Shown here in pieces: positions 51,765 through 62,640 of a stretch of DNA of 64,000 nucleotides. Each line of letters starts with the position of its first letter. The stretch's first letter is position 1. A model generated the notes under the pieces. It had not been told where the DNA came from. It was given only the letters and a program-made list of their open reading frames with translations, and searched no databases. A program made the position numbers and the translations under genes. This stretch comes from Prorocentrum cordatum (taxonomy: Eukaryota; Sar; Dinophyceae; Prorocentrales; Prorocentraceae). The stretch lies in contig CAUYUJ010016481.1 of assembly GCA_963575745.1 (NCBI GenBank), forward strand, positions 106,853 through 170,852, in the 5' to 3' direction.

Positions 51765-52045
51765 ATCACCATCATCATCCTCCTCGTCATCATCGCCATC
51801 ATCACCATCATCATCATCATCACCATCATGCTCATCATCATCATCATCACCAGCAGCAGCATCATCATCATTGTCATCATCATCATCATCCTTAACATCA
51901 TCAGCAGCATCATCATCAGTGCGAACGGTTGAGGTGACGGCCACGATGACGACGAGGATGATGGTGATGACGATGGTGGTGATGATGGTGATGATGATTG
52001 TTGGGGCGATGCTGAGAATGCGGACGTCGTTGCGGATGATGGTGA
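51765..52045. repeat. Facing CAT and GAT triplet tracts
   Basis: A CAT tract (about 51,765-51,920) is followed by a GATGGTGAT-rich tract (about 51,945-52,045) of opposite polarity on the plus strand. Confidence 0.9.
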
Positions 52046-52268
52046 TAATTACGGCGGATGTCGGGGCCCTCTGGGGGCCCCTCGCGACACCATTGCCCCC
52101 GAGCGCCGACGCCCCGCGGAGGCGCCCAGATAGCCCCGATGGGGCCCGCAAGGGCGCTGCAAGACAGGAGGGCGGAGCACGGAGGGGGGAAGGAAAGAGG
52201 GGGGAGAGGGGGGGGGGCCTCCTCCGCCTCCCCCATTTACCCCATGCGGGGCCTCGGGCACGGGCGTC

Positions 52269-53066
52269 TCAGCGATCTCGACCTGCAGGGCTGCGGCTGC
52301 GGCTGCAGAACTGCTGGTCAGCCTCGGCCCGCTGGGGTGGGCGCAGAATCGCCCGCGCGGGCGCGCCGATCTTCAGCCCAGGGCGCGCCTGCGAACGCGT
52401 CCTGGGCTGATGATCGGCGCGCGCGCGCAAGTGGTAATGCGCCCGCCCATCCACGGGCGCCTGGGCCTGAGCACGGGCCCGCGCCTCCGCTGCGTCGCGC
52501 GCCGCCACGGCGGCCGCGAGGACCGACACGGCATCCTCCCACTGGGCGCGGGCGCGGGCCCAGGAACGCCACGCCGCGTCGACGGCCGCCTGCAACGTCT
52601 CTGCATCGAAGACGTCGGACGCCTCGAAAGCGTCGCCCCCCAGCAAGCGCAAGCGGGCTGGGGGCGGAAGTGGCGACGGCACGGCGGGGCGCGCCGCTGG
52701 CTGTCCAGCCGCACTGTCCGCCAGCAAGTGTTCTGGGGGCGGACCTGCAGGCGGCGACGGCGTTGTGGGGCGCGCCGCTGGCGGTTCGGCATCATGCCTC
52801 GCCAGCAGGTGGGCTGGGGGCGGACCTGCAGGCGGCGACGGCCCTGCGGGGCACGCCGCTGGCGGTTCGGCCGCACTGTCCGCCAGCAGGTGGCTTGGGG
52901 GCGGACCTGCTGGTGGCGACGGCGCGGCGGGGCGCGCCGCTGGCGGTTCGGGCGCACTGTCCGCCAGCAAGTGGGCTGGGGGCGGACCTGCAGGTGGCGA
53001 CGGCGCCGCGGGGCGCGCCGCTCCATCGCGCCCGGGCTGCTCCTCCACGAGAGGCTGCTGCCCCAT
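52269..53066 (-). CDS. Pro/Ala-rich ORF with 81-bp coding minisatellite
   Basis: The frame starts at an ATG at 53,066 (MGQQPLVEEQPGRDG) and runs to a stop at 52,269. Residues from about 15 to 125 consist of about 4.5 tandem repeats of a 27-residue, 81-bp unit of the type PSPPAGPPPAHLLADSA...EPPA. The unit number is a whole number of codons and no stop has arisen. The C-terminal part has an acidic Phe/Asp piece (DAFEASDVFDAETLQAAVDA), a likely helix rich in Ala and Arg, and an Arg-rich tail. I do not recognise the family. It may be an independent gene or the first exon of gene 2. In copy 1 it falls inside the N gap. Confidence 0.4.
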   Translation of the reverse strand: MGQQPLVEEQPGRDGAARPAAPSPPAGPPPAHLLADSAPEPPAARPAAPSPPAGPPPSHLLADSAAEPPAACPAGPSPPAGPPPAHLLARHDAEPPAARPTTPSPPAGPPPEHLLADSAAGQPAARPAVPSPLPPPARLRLLGGDAFEASDVFDAETLQAAVDAAWRSWARARAQWEDAVSVLAAAVAARDAAEARARAQAQAPVDGRAHYHLRARADHQPRTRSQARPGLKIGAPARAILRPPQRAEADQQFCSRSRSPAGRDR

Positions 53067-53112
53067 CGCGGCCGCGCTGCGCGCGGCTACCGCCGCGAGC
53101 TTGCAGCCCAAA

Positions 53113-54310
53113 AACAAGGGTGAGGAGGAGGGCAGCAGGATTGGCGCGACGGCTGCGCTTTCGTGGCACCTATAGGAAGCGCCACTCACGTTTCGTAGCA
53201 CACCACTCACGTTTCGTGGCCCTATAGGGAGCGCCACCCAAGGTCCCAGTAGCGCCGTCCGCATGACGGCGCCGCCCCACGTTGGCGCACCCCTTCGCAC
53301 ATTTGATGCCCTGTTTGGGCACTCTCGGGACCGCGTTGGGCCCCTCGGACTCGGGGATCCCGCTGGAGGCTTCCTCGGGTCCTTACAAACCAAGCCCATA
53401 ATCAACATTACGAGGAATTGTAGAACGGAAATCAGATATGGTAGAGGAGGGAGAAAAGGAGGATACCGGATTCTCAGCAGGCGGGCGAGCACCACGTGGA
53501 TGAGGATGATCAGCAGGAGGAGGAGCACACTGTATAGGAGGATGATGTTGATGATGCCAGTGATTGATGGTTGACGTTATGGGACATGATGGTGGTAACA
53601 TGGAATTTCAAATGATGGCTGTGATGTGCAGTAATGAATGTGGCAATGATAATCGAAATCGTGCATGCTGCAAAGGCGATTGATATGATGATGTTGCTGC
53701 TGATGATGATGATGATGATGATGATACGCTGACGAATACGATTGTGAACCTGATACTGGTGAGCACGATACTTGCATAGCGAAGCGCTACAATGATGAAG
53801 AGCACCGCCAATCAAAATCGTCAGCATTCCCCACCGACCCACCACCATCACTCACCATCGTCATCGTCGCCGCCGTCATCATCAGCATCATCAACATCAT
53901 CATGGCCGTCGCCATCACCTTCATCAGCATCATCATCATCATCATCATCATCATCAACATCATCATCATCATCATCGTCATCGCCATTATCGCCGTTATC
54001 GTCACCATCATCGACGGCCATTTTGGCACACCCTTTCACACGTGCCGTGGCCCCATAGGAAGCCCCACCGAAGGCACCAGTGGCGCCGTCCGCACGGCGG
54101 CGCCGCCCTACTTTGGCACACCCCTCACACGCTTCGCGGCCCCAAAGGGAGCTCCACCTACGGCCCCAGCGGCGCCGTCCGCATGTTTGCGGACGGCGCA
54201 GTCCGCAGTGGCCCCTACGCCCCCAGCGGCGCCGTCCGCCGAGACCCTACCAGTGCGATCACATGCCAGTGTACCAACACGAGCTCGATATACCGCTCAC
54301 GACCTCCACG
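53113..54310. repeat. GGCGCC-rich repeats with facing GAT and CAT tracts, copy 2
   Basis: Counterpart of 27,057-28,250. The 12-bp stem is at 54,172-54,199 with its arms unchanged and one base altered in the loop. The CAT tract is longer than in copy 1. Confidence 0.75.
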
Positions 54311-55451
54311 CCCAAACGAACGCGAATCCAGCCCTCCTTAACCAACCGCGCATATCAAACCGCGTGCTCATTGTTATGCAACGGTGGTCTGGGATGATTG
54401 GCTGCCCCATCCATCTCCTCCGCCTCGTCCACCCACCCTCCTCTATATGTGGTGAAGGTTTGCGGTTCAGGGTTCAGACGCCAAGTCTTGTGACACAGGG
54501 GCCCAGGCTTCTGGCTTAAGAACTCCACCAGGCTATGAGTCCATGACTGGGCAGCATGGTTGTGCTTGGGGTATACTGTCTAAGTTGTGCCAGTTTTTTT
54601 TTGGGGTGGTGGTGGTGGTCTGCGTTGTCGTGGTATTTGATGGGTGCCGCATGTTGTGTAGCATGGTTGCAAGCACTGTTTGGGGCAGCGCGATGAGATT
54701 ACACATGTGGCATATGGGGCATACCTAAGCCTAATTTCACGTGCGGTACCTTGCAAAACGACACTGCGATACCCTGATGTACCCTGCAAAGCAACCATAC
54801 AACCCATTGCAACTCACTTAAGCAACCCTGCAATGCCCTGCGCAACGACACCCTGCAAGTACATTCTCCCTGAGGGGGTTCCTTCGGGGTCCTCGCTGTG
54901 CTTCGAGATGGCCCCTAGGGTGCTTAAAGAGGCGTCCTGAAAACTCCCGAGACGTTGCACGTCGGAGACCCAACACAGCGAACTAGAATGCACACGGTCA
55001 TCACTGAACTTTGCACGTGCACCACTACAACGACATTATTGTGCCTGGTGTGAGTGTGGTAGTGATCGTGTTGGCGATGGCTCAGGTGGTGATGGTGGCA
55101 GTACTGATCTTACGATGGCGCCCGCGATGATACCGATGTTGACGCAGATGATGGTGACGCTGGTGTGTCTGCCGATGCCGATGATCATGGCGATGGTTGT
55201 GATGGTGGGGGTGGTGGTGGCTAGTTAGTAAGGCGGGTTGTGCATTGAAGCCGCGGCCGAATTGAAGTCGCAGCCGTAGGTTAATAGTTTAGAATCTGCA
55301 TGCGCAGTGCTGCTAGTAATAGTTTAGTAAGTAGTCAGTAGCTTAGCTGAGTGCAGTGGGTACTTTATGTAAGTAGTTTCGGAATCTAGTGTAGTTTGGT
55401 TAATGGTCCAGTTCGTGGGTTAGTCGTTTACACCTACAAGCACACGTACGC
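54311..55451. other. Spacer without a supported gene, copy 2
   Basis: Same content as 28,251-29,383: ACCCTGCAA words, a T run near 54,594 and an AT-rich TAGTTTAG stretch. Confidence 0.45.
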
Positions 55452-55775
55452 AGCAAACGTTTGCAGCGATTGGCAAGCAAACGTTTGACGCGCATGTGTG
55501 TTCGAAGCGCGATTTACACACGATCGAGGGGCGCAAGAATCGGTCGTGAAATACCGGGATTGGAAGACGCTCGCGTCGTCGGTTTTCGGGAGCGAACATG
55601 CCGAAGAATCGGTCGCGAAATACCGAGATCCCGAATCTGAATCCCAGCATCGGCATCACGCGCACTTCGTCTTGCAATACCGGGATTGGACCACTCGTTT
55701 TGATTTTCGGTCGCTCCCCATCATGCAAACTCGCTACCGACAATTTTCGGTAGCGCATCATCTGGGTTCGGAAGC
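55452..55775 (-). repeat. Dispersed TTTCGGT/AAACGTTTG composite element, copy 2
   Basis: Counterpart of 29,384-29,705 with very few changes. Confidence 0.75.
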
Positions 55776-56265
55776 GCGCTAAAGAGACCAGTCTGGGGAG
55801 GCAACGGGGGCCGCGCTGTCTTCGACGACGTCGTTGACCTGCTGCCGCGCCCATGCTCTGTCTCGCAGTGCCTCGTCTCACCAAGTCACCTGCGCTGGAA
55901 GACGGCCAGGCTGAGGACCGAGCGCGAGAACTGGGCCCACCCCTCTCCAACTCACTCGTTGGACCTGCCCAGAAAGAACCCTGTCGTCGCCGCCGGAAAT
56001 ATCTCTGAGCGGGCCCCCCCCCCGCGCGCGCGCGATGTCTTGTTCCTTGCATCTTCGTCCTGATATGTTCTCGCGTGTTCCAAAGTGTAGTTGGACCTGC
56101 GCGCGTCCTCCGACAGCGGCAGGCACTGGGACGCAGATCCGACTATATCGACCCTTGAAAAAGCCGGGCGCCTGCTGCAATCTGCGAGAAGCGATGCCCT
56201 GGAACCCCTTGCATAGGACCAAGGAGTATGAGGCTCTCGATGTAGCCCCCAAACGTCCAGATGGT

Positions 56266-56996
56266 CTACATCACGGAGCCACGGGAACAACGAGCCGCGA
56301 CATTCAACCACGCTTGACCGATGCCACCGCAGCACACGAATAATGGACGCGTTAATCTCCCTCTTGGAAAACCCGTCAGTATTTTTGAGCGGCATGCGGA
56401 TTGCTTCGCCAGAGCATGCTTGTGCCGTATGTTAGCCGCGGACTTTGATGCGGATGTCCACCGCGCTGGAAAGTTTATGCGTACGTTTCTCCAACCACTC
56501 AATGCCACTACGAAGAGCTGCTGGGGATGCAGAAAAGGGGGTTGTTTGGGGTGCGCCATCAACGGCGAGTTGGAGAGCGGCCGCGGACTTCTGCAATGGG
56601 CCGATTGCGGACTTGACCAATGCGCGCCTGGAAGCCTCGAGCTCCTGAGTGGGAATCTCGAGGTTGCACATGCGCAGCACTCGAACAAAACATTGCGGAT
56701 GTGTTGCCCTCAATACTTTTGATCATCACCATCACCATCAGCATCACCAAGGACGCCGTCCTCGCCCGCTGCCGCTCCACAAGCGCCAACACTGAGCCTC
56801 AGCATTCATGTCCTTCCGTCTCGCCGCTATGGCATGGACGGCCCCCGAACCGTTCCACGATATGAAAAGGGCAGCCAGGATGCCCTTGGAGTGCGGGCGA
56901 AAGGCATCCGGCTGAACAGTCTTGGCACAGCCGCGGGCCAGCGGCATCCACTTGCTGTCGAAACAGTCGTCGGTCTTGAACCACAATGGCTACGGA
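56266..56996 (-). pseudogene. Retroposed cDNA headed by a relict spliced leader
   Basis: The minus strand begins at 56,996 with 22 bases matching the dinoflagellate spliced leader at 20 positions. It then runs without an apparent intron through protein-like pieces. CFDSKWMPLARGCAKTV and DAFRPHSKGILAALF come first (56,744-56,970). LEIPTQELEASRRALVK and GIEWLEKRTHKLSSAVDI follow (about 56,440-56,700), then MPLKNTDGFSKREINASI (about 56,300-56,395). The pieces lie in different frames, which fits a decaying processed copy. I do not recognise the parent protein. No poly-A tail or target-site duplication was identified, and the 3' end is uncertain. Confidence 0.6.
56975..56996 (-). other. Relict dinoflagellate spliced-leader sequence
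   Basis: Read 5' to 3' on the minus strand, the 22 bases agree with the known leader DCCGTAGCCATTTTGGCTCAAG except for G at position 13 and T at position 17. It is followed by coding-like sequence on the same strand, not by the splice donor expected of a leader RNA gene. That marks it as a copy of a trans-spliced mRNA. Confidence 0.85.
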
Positions 56997-56999
56997 AGG

Positions 57000-57120
57000 C
57001 GGAGGAGGAGGAAGAGGATCAAGGGGGATCGAAGGAGGATCGAATGGGAGGTAGGAGGAAGGAGGAGGAACAAAAAGGAGGATCAAGGAGGATCGAAGAG
57101 GGGGAGGGGGGGGGGAGAAA
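57000..57120. repeat. GGA/GAA purine tract
   Basis: GGAGGAGGAAGAGGATCAAG-type purine words recur for about 120 bp on the plus strand. The frames are repeat shadows. Confidence 0.8.
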
Positions 57121-57429
57121 AATGACAGGGGCGCGGGACGGGGCGCGGGGGAGAAGGCCCGAAAAGGGCCTGGAAAAGAAGGAGTGGATGCGAGGCTGGA
57201 AGTACAATGCGCCACGTAGCAATACAGGAAAGGGTGGGGGGGGGGCGGGGGAGGGGACGATGGAGGAAGTGTGCAGCGAAGTTGCTGCCATGAGCGGGGA
57301 ACGCCAAATGAGGAACGAAGACCCCTTTGCCCCTTTGCTGGCCCCGCGCGCGCTCGGGGGACTCACGAGGAGCGCTGGAGGAGCAAAAATGGGAACGGCC
57401 GAAGGTTTGGTCGGGCATATCCTCCCACA

Positions 57430-57566
57430 GTCGGATTTTGGATGAAAAATGAAAGATACTCATAACTATTCAAAAACAATCGAAAATACTTTCAAAAAAT
57501 CGTCCCCGAACTATTGATTGAATAATTTTGAACATTCCGCCTGTGGACGGACAGGCCCGACTTAAG
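57430..57566. repeat. AT-rich element with CCCGACTTAAG end
   Basis: An AT-rich island (CAAAAACAATCGAAAATAC, TCGTCCCCGAACTATTGATTG) ends in GGACAGGCCCGACTTAAG. It resembles the right half of the element at 59,731-59,895, so it is probably a truncated or diverged member of the same family. Confidence 0.55.
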
Positions 57567-58740
57567 CCTAAGGCGCAGCGGGCGCCTTCCGAAACCGAGC
57601 TGTTCCTGAAAGCCAGCACAAACGACGAGGAGTCTCGCTATCGGCAGTATACCTGGGGCACATCCTTCGTCGATCTTAAAGGCTCCAAGGTGCCCCAAAG
57701 CTTCTGTGGATCCCTGAGGCCAACGGGCGCCATCGGGGGCCAAGGAACCTCCGGGGGGCACCTGCTTGCGAGCTGTCTTCTCAGTTGATGCGCGTGCAGT
57801 GCTTCAGCGTCTTGGCTCCCGGGCTTGGGCGGTGAGTGGAGGACAGAGACGTGCTGGGCTGTGGCCCCTTGGAGGCGGCCGGGGGGTCTGGCCCAGAGAA
57901 AATCAATCGAGGAGGGGAGATAAGGGCAGATCCGATCAAAATCGATCCCCGGACCCCTACACGGGTCTACCTGGGGCAAGGTTTCACCCTGGATCCGTTT
58001 TGGACGGTCCCGTGGCGTGTAATTGGCCCCAGGAGGCCGAACAAGGCAAAAGCAGACTTCCCGAACCCCGCGCTCAAAACCTCTTCCCCTCCTTCCTGGT
58101 CGCTGGAAACAGTGCTGGGCCGCCTCGGACCCCCAGCTGGCTCCAAAACGGGCCCCTCCCCCCCTGGCGGCCTGGAGCACCGCGAGCCTGTATAGCGGCC
58201 GCGTGCTCGCCGACGTCATCCTGGAGCGCCGCGGGCGGGCCGGAGCTGCGGCAGGAGGCGCAGGCGGACAACGGCGAGGAGGGCGAGGAGGCTACGGTCG
58301 GGAGCTTTTGCTTGGCGTGTCGCCGCGGCGGCTCCGGCGACACGCTGTCCCCGGATAGCGTGTCGCTCCGCTCCGCCAGGCGGGCGGCTCGGAAAAAGCT
58401 CGCCATGTTGACGCCTGGGGGCCCGGATGTGGATAGCGTGTCGCGCCAAGACTTGGTGGGTCCCCTGGAGGCCCTTCCCGCTTTGCGGGCTCGCTACCTG
58501 GTGCCTCCTGCCATTCCTGACGCCAAGATGGAGTCATCAATCGAACATATGGCGCCCGATCCTTTTCGGGGAAGAAGGCGGGATGGCGTAAGACTCTCGA
58601 ATCTGAGGAGATGAGGTCCCAAGCGACGTTACAGCAGGTCTATGCCTGGGGGATAGACGACCACAAGGCCCCCCTGTCATGGTGAGCTGGCCAAATGTGT
58701 CGTCTTCTTTCCAGCTAGCCGCTAGCCACCATCCCACCCT
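57567..58740. other. No supported gene
   Basis: Open frames exist on both strands but none shows a recognisable motif or consistent splice boundaries. A CGCTGTCCCCGGATAGCGTG hairpin-like word lies near 58,345. Confidence 0.4.
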
Positions 58741-58742
58741 TT

Positions 58743-59115
58743 CTATTCTGTTGCGTGGAATCTTTCTGCGCCGTCAAGTATGACAGGTGTGTCTGGGTCA
58801 ACTTCGCCGACCTCGATGGCACGGGGTTCGTTGGATGGCACCTGGCACCTCTTCAAACTCCGCCGGACTCCCAACATGTCCAATACCCCGCCCTCTTCCC
58901 TCTTCTTCGACCTTGTCCTTCTTCGTGCCGTCCTCGGTGGGCAGGGTTGGATATCTGGTGCGCCGAAGAGCCAGGAAGAGAGGAGTTGGCACATCATGGT
59001 CCGATGCGCGTTTTCGGGCGAGTGGGGGGGGGCAGTGGACGCACTGAAAGAGGAGGGGCAGCAACATCCGGGGGATTGCTTGGCCCAGGCCACGATGTCC
59101 ACACCTTTCTGGTAG
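58743..59115. other. Ambiguous coding-like segment
   Basis: Both strands are open. The minus strand gives LDMLGVRRSLKRCQVPSNEP and VGEVDPDTPVILDGAERFHA (58,745-58,900). The plus strand gives a 111-codon frame from an ATG at 58,780. One of them may be an exon, but I cannot choose. Confidence 0.3.
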
Positions 59116-59730
59116 TCACGCTGCTCCCCTCCAGCCCCGCAGACAGAGGAGGCGATGGACTGCAGATGGGGGGGCGGTGCAATGACTGAGGGCTGGGGAG
59201 GGGAGAGGGACGGAGGGTGGCCGCTGAGCGGGACGGTTGCAGCGACTGGGCGGGATACCCTGCGCCACCCGCTCGCGCGCATCGCGCCCCGCGGTGCGCG
59301 ACGCTCGGTTCTCGTCGCGCTCTCGCGAGGCCACCGTGGAGAAGGGCAGCTCTCTGGCCCCGACCCGCGACGCGCGATTCCCTTCGCGCCCCCAGGGGGG
59401 GGCACCCAGGATCAGACTGTTATCCTCCTCCTCCTCCTCCTCGAGGACTGCGACCAACGAGCCTGACCACATCAGGGCTGGCGCGGTGAGACGGGATGGG
59501 AGAACGGGGATCGACAAGCGCGTTCAGCTACTTGCAAAGTCGCCGCTCGCAAGTGGCCAGCATCTGCCGCAGGGCCTGCACGACAAGTCACATCGAGGCG
59601 AACACATGTTTTTTTTTGTCGGACGTTTGCGAGTAGGCTTTTTTTTGACTCGCGGACAGAAGGCGAACGGCGCGGCCGCCGGCGCCCAGGCACGGTGCCG
59701 ACGTTTGCGAGCAGGCACTTTGCGAGTAGC
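59116..59730. other. No supported gene; GACGTTTGCGAG words
   Basis: GC-rich sequence with two T runs near 59,609 and 59,640, and GACGTTTGCGAG-type words repeated at 59,624 and 59,700. No exon is evident. Confidence 0.45.
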
Positions 59731-59895
59731 GTTAAGTCGGGCCTGTCCCCCTACAGGGGGACCTTGGAGGAAAAGTAAAAAGTAGACAAACAATGCCCCC
59801 CAAATACTCAACAATAGTCAAAATATCGTCCCCCTGACTATTTTGTTTTACTATTTTTGAATATTCCTCCTTCAGAGGGACACGCCCGACTTAAG
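59731..59895. mobile_element. Candidate MITE-like element with TTAAGTCGGGC inverted ends
   Basis: The left end TTAAGTCGGGCCTGTCCCCC (from 59,732) and the right end AGAGGGACACGCCCGACTTAA (to 59,894, complement shown by pairing) match at about 19 of 21 positions. They enclose about 120 bp of AT-rich DNA with its own short inverted repeat (CAATAGTC ... GACTATT). It has no coding capacity. TTAA at both outer edges could be a target duplication or part of the inverted repeat. Confidence 0.5.
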
Positions 59896-60821
59896 AGTAG
59901 CGGCGCGCGCCCGGTGAGAGGTGGAGCTGGGAACGGTGGGGCTGAGAATCTGCGGGGGTCGCCAGAGGTGCCAGGCCCAAGGCGTCTCCAACGGTTTGCT
60001 CGGCTGCGGAGCCCCTGCAGCCATCCAGGGCCTCGTGAGGGGCAGCCATGGAGGCCGTGGGGGGCTCCCTGGCAACCCCGAGGGGGACACCCTGGGTCCG
60101 GGACGCATCGGGTAGCCCTGGACACTGGGAGAGAGGATGACGAGTTCAGGGCCCCCCGTTATCCTTCTCTTCCTTCTTCAGCTCCACCTCCGCCCCCGTC
60201 TTCTCCTTCTCCTCCTCCTCCTCCTCCTCCTCCTCCTCCTTCGCAATTCTGCTTGCCCGCAGCTGCCCCGCGCGGCTGTCGCCAAAATTTGTTATCTCAC
60301 CCCATCCCCTGAACAACTCACGAGGGCTTGCATCGACAATGCCGCCCCTTCGTGACGAGGCATTCGCGGGCACGGCACAACGAGCCTCTCCCAGAAGCTG
60401 GAACACTTGCAGGATGCGGGGACGGCCCCTCCCTGATTACCCGGGGACGCGCAAACATGGATTAGCGATCCATGGATTTGGCGCACGGTCGCTTAATCCA
60501 TGCATCGGGGGAGGTGCCCTCCCCAAAACGCGGCCGGTGGCGCCTCGCTCGGCGTCGGAAATCCGCGAGTTCCCATGGAAACGGGACCCGTCGCTAGTCC
60601 ACGCCCCCTTCATCCATGCTTGCGATCGCCTGACTGACGACGCCCCCCTCTCGAGACCCCTCCCTCCACCGAAAGCCTGCTCAGGCCTGCGCTCCGAGCT
60701 CCTCGACCCCCTTCCTAGGCGACAGCACATGCGCGTCCGTGGCCGCGGCCGCGCTGGCCAGGCCCCCAGGCCGCGACCCCCTCGGACGCGGGGCGCGTCC
60801 TCTCGGGTGCCCCGCGCGGAA
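59896..60821. other. No supported gene; CTC tract and a small inverted repeat
   Basis: A (CTC)n tract lies at 60,202-60,241. ATGGATTAGCGA near 60,460 pairs with TCGCTTAATCCAT near 60,490 with one bulge. Frames on both strands lack recognisable content. Confidence 0.5.
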
Positions 60822-61059
60822 GAGGAGGAGGAGGAGGAGGAGGAGGAGGAGGAGGAGGAGGAGGAGGAGGAGGAGGAGGAGGAGGAGGAGGGTGAGGAGG
60901 AGGAGGGGGAGGAGGAGGGGGAGGAGGAGGAGGAGGAGGGGGAGGAGGGAGGAGGAGGAGGAGGAGGAGGGTGAGGAGGAGGGGGAACAGGAGGAGGAGG
61001 GGGAGGAGGAGGAGGAGGAGGAGGAGGAGGAGGAGGAGGAGGAGGAGGAGGAGGAGGAG
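60822..61059. repeat. (GGA)n tract, about 240 bp
   Basis: A nearly pure GGA/GAG purine tract on the plus strand, interrupted by GGT and GGGG. It produces spurious poly-Glu, poly-Arg, poly-Pro and poly-Leu frames. Confidence 0.95.
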
Positions 61060-61299
61060 TCCGGAGCGCCATGGGCGCGAGAGTGCGGCGGCGCTTGCCG
61101 CTCGCGGCGGTCCCTCGCTCCGAGAGGCGGTCTCCAGGCTGTGGCAGGGAGGGGAGGGGGCCAGGCAGCTCAGCGATCTACTCCAATTGGTGGGGGTGCG
61201 AGGGCTCGCGCCGATCGGCCAAACAATGAATAAGAGAACGATCCCCATCTGTTACCCCTAACCCCTCTCTGTTCCTGCTCTCCCCGCTCCTTCTCCGCG

Positions 61300-61460
61300 C
61301 GCTACCCCTCGATCTCCGAACCCCGGCCTCGTTTGCTGCTCTTCCGTCGCCCCCTCGCGGCTGAGCGCTGGCGGCGCGACGCCTGATGCCGCTCTTCGCC
61401 TTCGGGTTGTTGTACTCTCCGCACCGGAAGTCTGCGGCCGCCTGTCAAGGGTGGAGGGAA
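61300..61460 (-). CDS. Possible exon of unknown function
   Basis: After an acceptor-like CTTGACAG the minus strand reads AADFRCGEYNNPKAKSGIRR, a composition that looks coding. No partner exon or family was recognised. It could belong to the gene that enters from the right edge. Confidence 0.25.
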
Positions 61461-62334
61461 GACAGGAGGCAGCAACCTTCCCCCACGGGCGCGGACCCCC
61501 CTATTGTTCAGCTTCCACTGGGCTCGACGAGGAGATGAGTAGAGCAGACGGACCAGAATGTGAGAGGAGTGACGAGAAGGATGTCCAGGAAAAGACGGGG
61601 GAACAGAAGGGAGAGGAGGGGCAAAGGCAGGAGAGGCGTGCACATGTGACCGAGGAGACAAGCCATACACTCAGGCGAGGGCTGCACGTCCACCGATGCA
61701 CGAAACAGTCGTCCTGAACAACCCGCGTCAAACGCGACCTAACAATACGGGGCGCACTGAAGCACGGGTAACAGTCGGCAGCGCGCCATAGGCAGAAGAA
61801 AAAGGGGGCAAGCCTTCTCACAAATCGGCCTCTGCGTCTTCGGAGAATGCCCAGGACTTCTTCTTTGCAGAAGGCCGGAGGCCTTCCGAGCCTTCGGAGA
61901 AGGCACGCCCCCTCTGCCTTCCCCTCTGGGCCCGCCGCGGAACCAGACTGAGCTGGCAGCGCGCATCAGGAATCTAACAAGCCAAATGTCATGACGGCCG
62001 TGCGAGCACGGCTCCAGAACCGGCGCGCCAGCCGAGCACTGTGCACTATCGCTGACGAGGGCGCCCTGGCCCTGCTGGTGCGGCCAAAAGGCGCAGCGAC
62101 GAAGGCATCAACGATGGCGATCTTGACTGACCCGTGCCTCCGGGAGACGCCCCACGCATCCCGTGCGAAGCAGAATCGGACGCCCGTGCGGCAGCATGCA
62201 GGCAGGCAGCAGCGCGCGCCTCCTTTCCGAGAGGCGTGCGGACCCGGCCTGTGCTCGGCCTGCGGGATGCACTGCAGGCGTAGGCCGTGCGTCCCACGTT
62301 GGGTGCGAGAAAGGAACGAAGCCAGCGATCGGAG
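61461..62334. other. No supported gene
   Basis: Mixed-composition spacer. Short CTTCGGAGAA/GGCCTTCC inverted words lie near 61,845-61,900. No exon is evident. Confidence 0.4.
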
Positions 62335-62640
62335 GAGGAGGAGGAGGAGGAGGGGGAGGGAGGAGGAGGAGAAGGAGGAGGAGGAGGAGCCCTTTCGACC
62401 CTTTCGTGTCGCCAGCGTCGTGGCGGCCGCCGCGCGGGCGCGCGCGGCGGCGTGGCGGCGCCCGCCTCAGCTGCGGCACCGCAGCTGCGCTCCGCAGCCC
62501 TCCTCCTCTGGCGGCCGCAGCTGTGGCACCGCCGTCCTCCTCTGGCGGCCGCAGCCTGCCTCCTCTGCGGCACCGCCGTCCTCCTCTGGCGGCACCGCAG
62601 CTGCGCGGGGCGGCGGGGCGGCCGCAGCACGGGCTTCACG
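62335..62640. repeat. GGA tract followed by CCTCCTCTGGCGGC minisatellite
   Basis: A GGA tract (about 62,330-62,390) is followed at 62,460-62,620 by repeats of CTCCTCTGGCGGCCGCAGC and GGCACCGC words with an irregular unit of about 30 bp. Confidence 0.7.

Noticed and set aside
52058-53227. 389-codon plus-strand frame over the minisatellite
   Set aside because: The 81-bp repeat is open on both strands. The minus-strand frame has the ATG and the better composition.
60339-61248. Long poly-Glu, poly-Pro and poly-Leu frames
   Set aside because: They are shadows of the GGA tract at 60,822-61,059.
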